64,000 bases of DNA from Salvelinus alpinus (lineage: Eukaryota; Chordata; Actinopteri; Salmoniformes; Salmonidae), in the NCBI RefSeq assembly GCF_045679555.1, contig NC_092122.1:13009043-13073042 (forward strand), written 5' to 3'. Below the pieces are notes generated by a model, which had not been told where the DNA came from, searched no databases, and worked only from the letters and a program-made list of their open reading frames with translations. The position numbers were made by a program, and so were the translations under genes. Positions 25,957 through 41,569 of this stretch are shown here, piece after piece (position 1 is the first letter of the stretch; each line of letters begins with the position of its first letter).

Positions 25957-26261
25957 GCTTAAGCTTTTATAGATTATATTGAAAGAACAAGGGGGAAACA
26001 TATCGCAATTGAAAATTGATTAATGTTTAAATTTAGTATTTGGCTGTTTTGGGCTGCCAGAGCCAGTCTACCTCTGAAAATAACATAAGGTTGTTGGACT
26101 TTAAGGAGTAATGGTAACGTTAGGCTCCTTAAAGGACAGATCGAAATGTACCAGGGGGGAGGGGCCTATCCAACTCAAGGTGTCATAAAAAAAATGCAAA
26201 TGAAAAGTTACAATATTTCCACATGACCCTCCCCTTTTACTTTAAAATAAATTGAACACCC

Positions 26262-26275
26262 CCCCCCCCCCCCCA
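26262..26275. repeat. Poly-C tract
   Basis: About 14 C in a row in the spacer between the fgf23 copies. Confidence 0.85.
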
Positions 26276-26560
26276 TAGAATTTCCTCAAAATAATGTTTA
26301 CGACCACAAATAACAATAACTGTAGCGACCCTGTGTTTATAAAGGTGGATATCAACTTTGCCACTTCGGCATGCTTTTGTGGCAGAGTCGATGCCATGCA
26401 GGGCTACGGGACAGACGTTTGAGGGTTCACCGACTACCACAAACGAGCTCACTTTTCCTGCCTGTTTCATTATATTATAATCAGAGCTGGCTGCAGACAA
26501 TGATCAGCTAGGGGGAAATAAGATTTTAAACAGTTTGATGCCATTTATAATTATATAAAA

Positions 26561-27545
26561 TATACTAAACAAAAATATAAATGCAGGGCCTCCCGAGTGG
26601 CGCGGTGTTCTAAGGCACTGCATCGCAGTGCTAGCTGTGCCACTGGAGATCCTGAAGACCCATGGCAATGCAAGCTGACACGGTCGACAGGTGTACAGTG
26701 TTTCCTCCGACACATTGGTGCGGCTGGCTTCCGGGTTAAGCGGGCATTGTGTCAAGAACCAGTGAGGCTTGCCTGGGTTGTGTTTCGGAGGACGCACGGA
26801 TCTTGACCTTCCCCTCTCCCAAGTCTGTATGGGAGTTGCAAAGATGGGACAAGACTGTAACTACGAAAAAGGGTTCAAATATATAAATGTGACATACAGC
26901 AATTTCATTCATTTGCAGTACATAGGAGGAAATCATACATTTATTAGACTTTAATCTATGGATTTCACATGACTGGGAATACAGATACCTTAAAAAAATA
27001 TGGGCCTCACAATGTGCCTCAGGATCTCATCACAGTATTTTTGTGCATTCAAATTGCCATAGATTAAATGGAATTGTATTCATTGTCTGCAGCTTATGCC
27101 TGCCCATACCATAACCCCACCATCACCATGGGGCCCTCTGTTCACAACATTGACATCAGAAAACCGCTCGCCCACACGACACCATACACGTGGTCTGAAG
27201 TTGTTAGGCCGGTTGGACATACTACCAAATTCTTTAAAATGATGTTGGAGGCGGCTTATGGTAGAGAAATTTAAATTAAATTCTGGCAACAGCTCTGGTG
27301 GACATTCCTACAGTCAGCATGCCAATTGCACGATCCCTCAACTTGTGACACCTGTAGCATTGTGTTGTGTGACAAAACTGCATATTTTAGCATGGCCTTT
27401 TTATTGTTCCCAGCACAAGGTGCACCTGTGTAATGATCATGCTGTTTAATCAGCTTCTTGATATGCCGCAGGTGGATGGATATGTCAGGTGGATGAATTA
27501 TCTTGGCAAAAGAGAAATGCTCACTAACAGGGATGTAAACAATAA
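26561..27545 (-). mobile_element. Tc1-like element remnant, internally deleted, with a SINE inside
   Basis: The left end tatactaaacaaaaatataa is the terminal repeat of a well-known salmonid Tc1 family. On the minus strand 27080-27289 encodes [20 protein letters not shown] joined to [19 protein letters not shown] and VMVWAGIS, so the part between the DNA-binding and catalytic domains is deleted. The far end (near 27541) stops at 'aacagggatgtaaac' without its terminal repeat. Confidence 0.85.
26586..26868 (+). mobile_element. HpaI/SmaI-like tRNA SINE
   Basis: Starts gggcctcccgagtggcgcgg, the tRNA-like head of this salmonid SINE family, and continues through 'ctccgacacattggtgcggctggcttcc'. Flanks aaatataaatg (about 26575) and aaatatataaatg (about 26877) look like a target-site duplication in the host Tc1 element. 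Confidence 0.85.
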
Positions 27546-28432
27546 TGTAACAGGGATGTAACACTGGTGCGATTGCTAACCTTTCAAACAGCAACACACA
27601 GCAAGTTAAGTTTTTATGTCAAATACACAAGTACAGTGAAATACATTTCTTGCAAGCTCTAAACATAAGCAAAATAACACATGAAAAATCTTATATGGCT
27701 GAATATGGGATTTATTGTAATTTATATAATTACAAAGTCCCTAACGTTGTAGATTACTGTCAATATCAAGTCCATTCAGACGATTCAGAAACAAAACAGA
27801 GTACGCCTTTTTCTCCACCCAGAACTGCATTTGCTTGCTATTATGACATCATGGGGATCTCAGGTATGCCGTTTTTCATCCTTAAGTACTAAAATATTTA
27901 TCTAAAATATAACCCCCAAAAATAAATACATTGAAAAAAAGTCATATTTTGTTCATAATAATTTATTTTTCAAGATAAATGTCACAAACACTCACACACA
28001 GCCTACTCACAACTAACCTAATGTAGCAGCCATAAAAGAAACGCCTGAGCTGAGTCCCCACATCCGGTTTTCTGGGGAAACGGAAGCTATATCCCATCAA
28101 AGGCCAACTCAGAATTCCTCTTTAACAGTTAAGCATCCATATAAATACTAGAAATAACAATAAATGAATAGATTTAAATAAATAAATACTTTCAACTTTC
28201 TTGGGATTGGCTTTGTTGCTTGCTTTTGCTGGCCAGCACCTATCACCAACCTGTTCTTTCTATGTGTTCTGATACCCTGTAGGGTGTAGGCCTGCCATTC
28301 ATTCCCGTTTTAAATTAAATGTCTCACTGCAAGAAAATGGCCTATAACATGTAGGCGTACTGGCATATTAAACATTGTAGTAGGCCTAATTTTATATGGA
28401 ATATGTTTAAGTTTCATCATCATAATCTGACC

Positions 28433-29676
28433 TTGTACTCTTAGATTTAAGTGCTGCGTTCGACACTGTTGACCATGATGTCTTTCTGGACAGACTGAAG
28501 AGGTGGGTTGGCCTCTCCGGTCCAGTTCTAAATTGGTTTAGGACCTATTTAACTGGTCAAGAGTTCTCTGTCACCCTTGGTGAACATAACTCGGAGAAAA
28601 TACATATCATGTTGTTCCACAACGTTTGATTGTGGGTCTGGTACTGTTCAGTTTATATATGCTACCCCTTGGCAGCGTTATCAGAAAGCACAGAATTGAT
28701 TTGCACTGCTACGCAGACGATACACAACTTTGCATTTCTGTGTCACCAGAGGATTTTAGCTCCACGTATAAATTATTATTTAAATACTTGGTTGGCTCAC
28801 AACTTCCTCCAGCTAAATCAAGAGAAGAATGAGGTACTTATTGTTGGAGCCAAAGCCCAGAGAGAGAATCTAGCCGCACATTTTAATTCACGGGCAATAA
28901 AGATAAAACAACCAGGTAAAAAACGATGTGTTATTTCAGATGCTGAACTAAATTTCAAATCACACATTAGGAATGTGACCAAAATAGCTTTTTACCACGT
29001 GAGGAACATTGCCAAGGTGCGGCCGTTTCTCACTCAGGCTGATAGAGACTCATCCATGCTTTTATTACAAGCAGGCTTGACTACTGTAATGGTCTCCTGT
29101 CTGGTCTACTCAAGAAAGCCATTAGTCAACTACAAAACATAGAATGCAGCAGCACGGGTACTGACCAAGACCAGACGGAGAGTACACATTACACCAATTT
29201 TAAAGGTCTCTGCACTGGCTGTCTGTGAGTTTTAGAATTAATTTTAAGACTCTTCTATTGGATTTTAAATCTATCCATGATTGTGCACCTCAATACATGT
29301 CAGACATACTTTTATGTTAGGTCCCTCAGGTCCAATGGCACTGGCCTTTTAACAAACCCAAAGCCTATGACCAAGAAGCATTTAGAGGCATGCCAGACAA
29401 CCTGAGGGGGGCCGAAACTGTGGACATATTTAAAAGAGATCAACTGTGGACATATATAAAAGAGATCTTAAAACACACATTTTAGCTTTGCTTTTCATTG
29501 GGGTCCTTTTTTTGTTGTTCAGTTTGTGTCATCTTTTGTTTTTTATCTCATGTTTGTTCTTTAGTAAATATTTCAGCTTCTATTTTCATCGTTTTTTTTA
29601 CAATGTTTTTCCTGTAAAGCACATTGTGTTGCGTTCCATGTCTGAAATGTGCTGTATAAATAAAGCTTGATTTGAT
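28433..29676 (+). mobile_element. LINE fragment (L2-like), RT C-terminal part
   Basis: Encodes [19 protein letters not shown], the RT core with its first catalytic Asp, then [25 protein letters not shown] (the catalytic pair is kept), but in several frames. The 3' end gtgctgtataaataaagctt followed by ttgat repeats is the poly-adenylation-like LINE tail. It sits between blocks shared by the fgf23 units, so it inserted into unit B only. Confidence 0.85.
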
Positions 29677-30102
29677 AAACCAAGTATTTTCTTGTAGGCT
29701 TCTTACATTGTAAAACATTTAATAAAGTGACTTCAGCTCAACTTACTTTTTTTCTTCGAAGAAGACGCACAAATATTTCGTGTTTCAGCATGATTCTCAT
29801 AAGAATCCATCCCGTAAACAGAGCGCACTCATGTGCAGAATTTGCGTCCTAGAATTAAAAAGCACGGTAACCAATAGTTACTGTACATACCCACTAGCTA
29901 CTGTGCTATAGTGAAAAATGAACAAAATACAATTTTCCGTCTTATGACTATATACAAACGACTAATATGCCTGTCACGGTCAGCCTTTCACAGGTGTAAT
30001 AGTTAGGGTCTGTTTCCAGACCAGCTGGAAAAGATCCAACGTGAACGCGCACACAATTTATATTCTTAAAACCAGGTGTACAACGGCAAGTGTCCTGTCC
30101 TC

Positions 30103-31311
30103 TTATCCCACCATTGCATTCATTATACGGGGGCTGGGAGGGGGGTTTAGGGAATGCACGTTCCACGGGTCGTCGGAGGGAGATTGGGGGGTCTCCCTGG
30201 AGATGTTGCGTCCCTCGGGGAGTTCAGCCTCCTGGTCCGTCTCCAAGGTGTCATCCAGCTCCGGCATAGCCCGGGAGTCCTCATCCTCCTCCGTCTGCCC
30301 CAGCATGTTGTACGGATCAGAAGGGTCAACCACCCGGTTTCTCTTCTCCCGGTGCAAGAGGCGCTCCAGTGGCACCGTGTTCTTCTCCGACAGGAAGAGG
30401 GAGGTTTGCGGTAGATTCTGACTCACAGTGTACACTTGCTTTATCCCTTCCAAGTTGAGCAGAATACCAGTTCTGCAAGAGTAGTACACGTCGCGGTGGT
30501 TTTCCAATAACTTGTGGTTAAAAAGACAGTCTTCCTTGTGGCAAACGGTCTGTAAACAGATACATTTACGTAAAAACTGCAATTTAGAAACGTATATCCA
30601 TTAACTTAATTGTTTAAGTGTTGCTTGAGTGCTAAACACAAGAACACTTCGACCAGTGTAAAACAAAACAAAAAAGGATAAGATATAGGCTGTGTGTTTT
30701 GATAAAAGTGGTCTGAAATCCGTGCGTAAAAGCGCATTTTTGGTTTATGTCAGGAAGGGTTCAAATGAGGAAAAAGTGCCATTCAATTATCTCACGTGTC
30801 TTATTCTAAATGTTAAGAAAACATGTATTTCAGTTCAATGGATAATGAAAATGGGCATTTACTTACAGAGCTGAAAGGGTTTCCCAGGGCATCCATGCAC
30901 AGGTAGCGGTTACTTTTGACTCCAAGTATCGCTACGCGCTCTCTTGTTTCCGCCTTCAATAAAATCACAGCTGTTGACAAAATTAATTGTGTTAGCCTAT
31001 AGAAGCAGATTAAAGACAAAAACTTCAAACCAAATTTCAATCAAAAAGAAACGGCAAAAGTGTAATAAGAACTTACTGTATGAGCTTCGAAGTGTAGTTT
31101 TGCGCACGTGGCCATTTAAACTGATCTCAAGGTAGAAATTGTTCACGTCTGAAGACGTCTGCAGGTGTACGTATCTTCTCGGATTCCCCCAGTTGGATCC
31201 CAGGAGAGGTGATGGGTTTGGAAGAGCGTCTACTAGTCGAAATCCCTGAAGAACAGCCAGTAAGAGCACAAGAACGGCGTTCCTCATCCCAGATGTCTTG
31301 GTTATTTCCAT
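30103..31311 (-). CDS. fgf23: Fibroblast growth factor 23, tandem copy 2
   Basis: Same role as copy 1. Coding exons on the minus strand are 31311-31077, 30970-30867 and 30549-30103 (235, 104 and 447 bp; 261 residues). The mature N-terminus NPSPLLGSNWGNPRRYVHLQT is very close to the zebrafish Fgf23 I remember, so this copy keeps the ancestral exon 1 form. The exon 2 junction codon reads Thr where copy 1 has Ser. It has the same furin-type site (REKRNR) and keeps DPYNML, matching human DPLNVL better than copy 1 does. The C-terminus ends PPPSPRIMNAMVG. The signal peptide resembles that of copy 1 (NAVLVLLLAVLQGFRLVDA). All splice sites are good and no stops are seen, so it appears functional. Confidence 0.95.
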
Positions 31312-31430
31312 CTTTTACCCCCAAAACACAGAAAATGTATCCCAGAGATTTTGGATGTAGCTGTGAGTTCTGCAGCAAACTGTTTGCAAACTTCAGCTGA
31401 TCTGATGGTCCAACGTTTGAGGACGGCTCT

Positions 31431-31437
31431 ATTTAAA
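31431..31437 (-). promoter_or_regulatory. TATA-like box of fgf23 copy 2
   Basis: TTTAAATAGAG on the minus strand about 120 bp upstream of the ATG, slightly better than the copy 1 site (TTTAAATTGAG). Confidence 0.45.
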
Positions 31438-32125
31438 GGGACCCAAGTGCCACTCCTGCTCACATCCTTTAGCCTACGCAGCATTCGCAGATGTGGGTCT
31501 TTCTCTCGGCGGAAGGAAGGGGGTGCATCTCCACCTGACTGTTTGTCTAAAGGTATTGGTCACCAAATAACGTAGTAGTCTCATTGAGCAATGTCTGTAC
31601 AAAAGTGAAGTCTTTTTTTTCACGCATAAAAACGTTCACAATCAGGATCCTTGGACTCATGTAACCTCTGTCATTTCAGTGTGTGAAATATACCCCTCTG
31701 TCCAGTAAGCATATTATAATTACCTATATATTTTTGGGAGGTATAGAAAAAAACAATGAGTCAAGGTTATGCCCTTTATTGGGTCCAGTTTTACCCATTT
31801 TATAAGGCTAAAGATAATCTATACAACCAATTCCCAAGGTTTCCTGTCCCTAATCCATACAACATATTCCCAACACCTTTCCAATGTTTTGAAAACGTAA
31901 TTGTATGATAGTAATTGAACATTATGGTACAATCTGTTTGAATTAAATGATAAGACAACATCTTAGACTCAGATACATATTTGACCATTTAAAAACACAC
32001 ATCTAATGTAGTGCTGTATTTCTATCTGACATTTCTATTTAATTATAAAAACATAAATCCATGCCTGATTAATACTAATTAAGCTCCAAATTAACATTAC
32101 ACTGTGTGTATATATGACGATGAGT

Positions 32126-34660
<2,535 letters not shown>

Positions 34661-34941
34661 TTAAAGCTACAGTCTATGATTCGAAAAACAAACGCTGCCT
34701 AGCCACTAGTTTTTATTTTTTTCACCTATTTTTAACCCATAGTATTTGTTTACAATTACATTGTTCACAAACAGTAGAATAAACCAAGCGTATATTTTGG
34801 GTTCTGATGGGGTAAGACTGTTTAACTAAGGTCATGAGAAATTTCTAAGTTATATTCTTTAAGAATAAATGGCTATAAAGGCTCATTACATTACATTTAA
34901 TGTCCAAAAATGGATGCACCAATCACAGACTGTAGCTTTAA
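34661..34941. mobile_element. TTAA-flanked MITE (piggyBac-like)
   Basis: TTAA at 34661-34664 and 34938-34941 flank inverted ends agctacagtctatgatt and atcacagactgtagct. The interior is 273 bp, AT-rich and non-coding. Confidence 0.75.
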
Positions 34942-36729
34942 AGCCACGCTTATAAGAGCAATTAAGGACAAGATGGAAGTCTTGGAGGCCACTGATGGTC
35001 TTTCTATGGAGACCATTCAAACAGTGCATAAATAATTCCATAAATAAATAATCAACCCAGTACAGCCATGTATGTCCCTTTAAAACCGATCAACTAGCTT
35101 TACATCAAATTCATTGCAAATGAATCAAATAGAGAGATAACACTATCAAATAGAGACAAACATTGATTTGATGGGAGGTGACCCAAATAGCAGACCACCC
35201 TGGACACAGAGTCAGGGTCAACACTGGTCCATGACTCTGACCGTGAACTAAAAAAGGACTAAAGCAGGAGAGGAAGCTCCTAGGTTACTGCTGGAATCCC
35301 AAGGTCCCTCCAGCCCCATGGGTTTTCACAGGGGTATCTGACGTCCGGGGTGGTACTGGTTAAAGGGGAGTATGTGGGGAGCAGCCAGTCATCCTGGCCG
35401 AGACACATTCTTGCAGGGGATTCAACAAACAGAGACAGCAGGCCGCATCCCATAAGTCTTTCCTAGGTTAAAATAGTCCTGCTCCTCCTCGGCTCCACCA
35501 AAGAGAACATTCCCAGAGGGTGACTTGGGGTCGGGTAGAATGAGAAGCCTCAGTTTTCAAGTAACCAGCAGCAGAGGAAAGAACACTATCAACTATGAGG
35601 CACTGCACTGTCCTTCAGTCCGGTGCTACACATTGACTCTAGGAACTGAACCTCCCGTAATTACATTTAAAACCATCCAACTACAGCTTCCAACAACTTT
35701 CTGGCACTGCAATGGTGCTGCAGAGCACACTGATCTGGGATTTCACCAAACACATTAACAAACAACTAAATAAATAATCATGTATGGGAACGATTCTCAC
35801 CAACATAAAAGACATCAGGCACCATCATGGATGGTCACTGTGCAACCTGAACTGCGCAACTTGTTCCTGGTACTTTTTTCTGTTTCACATTTGTCAATAT
35901 TTACATCATTTTTCATTGGCTTAATAGACATGTTTATGTATGGCGATGCACAAAAGCTTGCAATTTTACATTTCACACACTCACCCAAAGCCAAACGCTA
36001 AAGCTTTTGGGTGTCAGCAGTGTCCCAGTTTGTGAGCAGATACATGTTTTATTGTGCGTTCTTATGCTAGTCCCTTTTTCAGTTCATTTCAAGCCATGAT
36101 GCAAATGAGCTCTGAGACAAAGGAGGTTTGAATCCAGTCTGTAACACATAACTGCCCCACCATGTTTAAATGACCTTGTGGAGAGACTAGAGTCTCACAT
36201 GGCGGTTAAACTTCTACTGTGGGTGGGCAACTGAGTTTCTCTACCTCCCCACACTCATGGCTGAGTTCTCCTCTAGTCTTCTCTCTGTGTACCAGAGTGT
36301 ATATTACTTAATCGATCTAATAACAGAAAAAGAAAATAAACCAGAGATAGACCTGCCCCCCCGACGCCCTCCTCGGAGTGTCAGCCCTATTTCTGACTAC
36401 AGTGGGTGTCTCTTACATGCAAGTTTAAGGGGGCCACAAGTGGGAACACCAAGGCACCTCACATCGTGCAGCAGGGGAAGTGCATTTAAGTAGTCTCGTT
36501 CTCAATCCCCCTTTTTGCTTGAAAATAGCAAACGTGAACACAGGGGAGTTGACCAGCAAGTGCTCAAAGGTCTCAAAGAAAGGATAAACTAAACAGGTAT
36601 TACCTTGAGCATACAGTAACTCCATGCATCTCTTTATCCAGTCAAGTGGTTCTTTGAGGTAATAAAAAGTATCCATTTCACTCCTAAAAGCTAAGGATAT
36701 TAGTCATCCAACCCAAAGACAGGGTGAAG
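34942..36729. other. Unassigned sequence downstream of fgf6
   Basis: No exon or known repeat recognised. It may be fgf6 3' UTR or intergenic. Confidence 0.4.
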
Positions 36730-37274
36730 CTGCCCCAGTATCTGTGAGTTAGAGATGTCTTTAACGCCCAGGAAGCTCCGATTCAAACTCCCATTAGACA
36801 GCTATGCAAGCGTTATAATGTCAAAATCCGTTTGTTATGGAGTTTGACTGAGTAAATATGGAGTTTGGCTGAGCAACTATCTTAATTTACTCAAGTTACG
36901 ATCAGTATGTACTTCCAGAAAAGGTGTAAATAAAAATTGACAAGCAACAGAAAAAATGCCTATTCAGCACCTCCAATCACCCATCACTCATTAATGCCAC
37001 GCACAGGTCCGAAGTCTACAACATCTCAATACATTGGAGGTGCCGAATAGGAAAAAAATGTTAGTTGCTCGTAAATTTTTTGTTTGTCCTTTTTTGGAAG
37101 TACATACCGTCTGTAACGGGATTAAATTACGATAGTTTCTCAGCTGAAACTATTTTGATATTATAACACTTGCAGATCTGTCTAATGGGAGTTTGATTTG
37201 GAGCTTCCTGGGAGTTAGAAAGAAGACACGTCATACTCATCGTCGACATCTCTAACGCACAGATACTGGGGCAG
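36730..37274. mobile_element. 545-bp palindromic element
   Basis: The left arm starts ctgccccagtatctgtgagt and the right arm ends with its complement (cagatactggggcag). Arms of roughly 250 bp match, including caggaagctccnattcaaac, cccattagacag and 'cctattc.gcacctccaat', with a short central loop near 36985. A fragment of the right arm recurs at 39197-39248. Family unknown. Confidence 0.82.
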
Positions 37275-37553
37275 GGTGACGCGTACCTCCATTACGGTAC
37301 GCATCAAAGTAAAGTGAAGACTGGCAAAGCCTTACACTCCTCAATCGATAATGATACGTGATAAGCAGCAAATAATGGCACATACATAAGTTCTAATACA
37401 AAGGTAGCTATCCAAATATACATATATAAAGATAATAAATACTTGTGTAGTTTTTGCAGTCCTTTTGTAATGGTGTATATGTATATTGTATAATTCTATA
37501 TTACCTGGGAGAACATCCACATGTGCAAATTAGTGAGTTATTGCCAGCTTTGA

Positions 37554-40500
37554 TCATAATAATCGTGGGAGGAAGTGTGTGACAGTCATGGCGGTGGTTG
37601 CCTTGTTGCCTCTTTTTGCGCGGCCATGTTTGCTGAGGGCGATGTAGGAGCCCTTGTAAACCGAAGACTCATAGGCATTATAGTTGTTTGGCAGCAAGGT
37701 CTCCTTGAATTTGCACTCGTCCCGGAAGAATTTCTAAAAATGGCAAATGGAGAGACAATGTCAACAAAAAGCTCAAGTTAGGAGGACCACAGGATGAACA
37801 TTACACTACAAGCATGCTTTGGCAAAAGCTTAGATGGATGGCATAGATCCTCTTGCTGCACCAGACCACATGACAGAGTTCAGTAGACAAATATTGTTGG
37901 GGAACATTTGAGATGGATTATATTTTGCTCATTATTAAAGGGGCAGTGCATTCAAAAACCTGATTTCAATTTTTTTTAATGATATTTCCAAACTATGAGG
38001 TTGAAATAACGCTCTGAAATTGTGAACATTTTGATAATGTCCTTTTAGTGTAAGAGCTTTTGGAAAAAAACGCCTGGAATTTCAGTCTGTTAAGGTGGGA
38101 TGGAGTTTTTGGCCCACAGCATGACATCATAATCTGATCTGGTTATTCTGACCAACGACCGGTCATCTTTTATTTGCATATGTATCCTCCTACTGTGAAG
38201 GGGAAACGGGTCAGGCTCTATAGTCTAGACGATCCTATCCACCAATCATGGTTGTTTATGTAAATATATTTAAATTTGTATCAACCCAACTACATGATCA
38301 GACATAATTTCAATGGCAAAAGTGAAATAAATTATAAAAATCATATTTGGAGTTATTTTCCATGAAATAGACATACAGTGATGATTAAAAATGTTAATTA
38401 GAAAGACTGCATGCTGGCTTTAAATGACTACTTCAAACTTCTAAAACCATATGCTCTAAATTTCTGTTGTATTCTGTTGTAGTCATATTCAATAATTGCC
38501 AAGTTCTATAGTAATAATTTTTTGGGATAATTTTTCATGATTCAAGTATTGGGTTTTCTGCCAATCTAACATAAACATACAGACAATAAACTATTTCAAG
38601 AGTTTTCAAAATTCAGAGGAAACAGAGGACTGGACTAAATGTGGCTAAAAGGAGTTCAGACACTCCTTGTTCATCAACGTCATGATGAATCATTGCCTGC
38701 TGATTTACAGTGTCTTGTCAAGCTGAACACATTAAATACATTTCAGAAAGTTGTAGATCTCCTCCACGGCAATAGATTTGGATGTTTACTGCAGCTAAAC
38801 ACTACTCAGTTCAGTCAGTTTCTCAACCCAGAGGCCCAACATCGCGAGACTTCTGGAAACCTTTGAGAAGTCAATGAGAGAAGTGAGAAATTCTTCCTTA
38901 GTTGTTCATTTTCTCGAAATCTGACACTTACATGTTGTAATTTTTGTCAAAAACAACTTTATATCAAAGGAGTGCCTTTGATTGGTGGCCTGCACATGCG
39001 CAGTTCGACACCGAACGACCATTAATACCGATTATGTGTTTCTGCGCATGAGTTTAGCTAGCCAACGTTGCCATGACATCACCCACAAGCGTGATAGGGG
39101 ATTTCTATTGGAGATGCAGTTTCTACATAAGGTAAAACTTAAATTAATAGCCAGAGCGGTTTATTTGCTTCAATCACCGAACACAACTGGCGCATACATT
39201 ATAACACTTGCAGATCTGTCTAATGGGAGTTTGAATTGGAGGCTTCCATTTGAGCAAGGAATCTATTGCTCAACAACATGTTGAAAAGACTACCACACTT
39301 TATTGTGACCAGTATGACCAGTATAAACATTATAATAACACATCCATTGCAGATCAGACTTGCAATTTCAGCTTCAGCATCATTCTCTCACTCTTTGTAT
39401 CCACTGTAATTGAGGCGACCATGTCAAACCACACTGTAGTCTCATCCATGGCAATACTGTTGCTCTCCTGTATCTTCTATTGCGCAATCTTTACCATTTG
39501 CACTGAAGTTCACTTGTAAACAATGTATTTAGATCCATCGTTTTTTTTTTAAACATGCCCGGCTATTAAAAGGAACAGGCAGCTATTTGAGACTGCATTT
39601 AATTGAAGTTTTATGGTATCTTCATACTCAACCATCTTTGACTGCAGGACAAAAGCAGGGTGCAGTTTTATAGGCTAAAATGTCAGGGCCTAATGTTTGC
39701 CAATTCAGACCAATTTACAGCAGTAGGCAAACACTATGGTGCAATTCATTCAACAATGGGCCATAAAATCAATCTTGATATCATCAATGCTAAAACTCCT
39801 TCTCTTTAGATTAGTAGGCCTACCTTGAAAGTTGATTGATTCCTTCAATAAATAGCTTCAGACATTCAACTGCCAGAAAAGCAATCAGATGATTGATAGA
39901 CTATTAGGCTAATGTTAACTAACGAGTTCAATAAGCATCGGTTATATCGTCTTATTCAACAGATCATATTTCAATAATAATTATATGTTTGTTATCGTTT
40001 ACAAAACCCCTTTAAATTATTCTACACGGGTTACAGGAAGACCATACTGAAACAAGCTATACCCTGTGCAATTGGGAATTATGAATAATTTATAATGGAT
40101 TCATTCCGTACCTCATGAATGCTCCCATCAGTGAGGTAATATTTGATTCACACAGAACAAAATAATGCATAGGCTCTACTTAACAAAACAAATTCTTGAT
40201 CAAATATAATTTGTAATAACATATTAACAAAGAATTTAGCTCATCTCAAACACATTGCGTTTTTCTCCATCTCTCTTAGAAACAGCATGCCCAGCAATAG
40301 AGGGAAATACAATTGCGCACACCTACCGTTCCATACAACCTTCCTCTGCTGTTCATTGCGACAAACAGCTCACTTTTCACCCCATACATACTTAGCACTC
40401 CTATCTCCACCGTGGAGATCTCTATTAGACCTAGTCAAACAAAGCATGGTGTTATACAGAGGAACCTTGTCAAATTGACAGTGTATCAATGCGTTTGATT

Positions 40501-41279
40501 ATGGAGGAACAAAGACGTGCATAATACAGTGGTGGGTGTAACCTTGTAGGTGGCTACTCTGCACGCATCGTCTTTGTTCTGTATAATTTGGGGAGCAATG
40601 CTGTTCATCTCCTATTGCCCAAATAAATATCTATCATAACTGCACTTTCTGACGTGCATGGCAATCCTTTTCTGGGCCACAGAAGGAGCCAGTGTAAAAA
40701 TAAGTTGGCGTCTATATTGGTCCAAGCATTCATGTCATGTTTTGGCCTGGGAAGATATTTAGCACTGACTGATACAAGGTTTTTTAATAGATTTGTCTTT
40801 GCTTTGAGAGACATTCAATGTTGTCGACCCCAATGATTAAATATCATGCAAGACCGACAAGGAGCTCTCAAGTCGCCTTTACTTGGGACCGCTCATATTA
40901 TATGTTCTCTATTGAATTACATTTCAGGATGCGACTCACTGTACTGGTTCTCATTATGTACACCGTTTATCCTGCCGTCAGGGAGGATCTGCAGGTGAAA
41001 TCCAATGCCCACGTTGCAGTAAAGTCGCCGCACTCTCTTGATGCCCAGCAAATAGTCACTCTCCCAGTTCATGTCCGATTTCGCCCCAGAGATTCCCAGA
41101 ACGGAGCGGGAAAAGAGGGTCTCCCACCTTTGCTCCAATAAAGTTGCATTAGTCCTGCTTGGAATCGGATATGATGACACAATCCCCAATAGAGACCCCA
41201 AGAGAACAATTGCAGTCAACGTCCAGTGCGTGCTTGCCTCGTTGCACATACCGATGAAGAACCTTTGCGCAATGGCCAT
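37554..41279 (-). CDS. fgf6: Fibroblast growth factor 6, three coding exons
   Basis: Secreted heparin-binding FGF of the FGF4/6 group, mainly linked to skeletal muscle growth and repair. Coding exons on the minus strand are 41279-40940, 40430-40327 and 37733-37554 (340, 104 and 180 bp; 207 residues, as in mammals). Start [11 protein letters not shown] aligns with human MALGQKLFITM; a hydrophobic signal segment [19 protein letters not shown] follows. The core contains [38 protein letters not shown], exon 2 [19 protein letters not shown], and exon 3 [20 protein letters not shown] then [10 protein letters not shown]. Splice sites are consensus (acaGTGAGT, acgGTAGGT, tttttAG) and phases 1 and 0 match the family. 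FGF4 is less likely because of the N-terminus and the position next to fgf23. The a/b paralogue is not decided. Confidence 0.95.
37935..38424. mobile_element. Possible TTAA-ended non-autonomous element in fgf6 intron 2
   Basis: Bounded by attaaaggggcagtgcattc and (inverted) tttaaagccagcatgcagtc, weakly matching ends of TTAAAG...TGCA type. No coding capacity. Boundaries and class are uncertain. Confidence 0.35.
39197..39248. repeat. Fragment of the 545-bp palindromic element
   Basis: cattataacacttgcagatc and the following tgtctaatgggagtttgaat match 37158-37208 with few changes. It lies in fgf6 intron 2. Confidence 0.8.
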
Positions 41280-41569
41280 CCAGTTTACCTTCGGGGCACG
41301 TGGTCAAAGTTAATGGCCCTAAAAATACCTCTCTTCTTGTTTTTCTTCCTTTGGCATGGTGGTAAAAGCTTATTTTTGGAAGGCAGGTCAGGTCTTCTGG
41401 CTTGAAATGACAGCCCGAAAGAGGAGTAGAAAAAGGAGAGAGCGTGACAGAGCTTGAGGTGGTGGTGATGATCATCTTTTGCAGCTCCGCGCCTCTCTCG
41501 ATAGGCAACGCTGGCTGTGGAGAATACCACTCACCAAAAACCTATGTCACCTTGCCAGGCACTCGCATC

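Larger units (their letters stand above)
27870..32125. repeat. Duplicated unit B containing fgf23 copy 2
   Basis: Direct repeat of about 22485-25235, lengthened by a LINE fragment near its left side. The offset between the two gene copies is about 6.9 kb. Shared right edge: 'aagctccaaattaacattacactgtgtgtata'. Confidence 0.88.

Noticed and set aside
28626-29142. Host gene from two overlapping frames
   Set aside because: Contains [10 protein letters not shown] and other RT motifs in broken frames; it is a LINE fragment.
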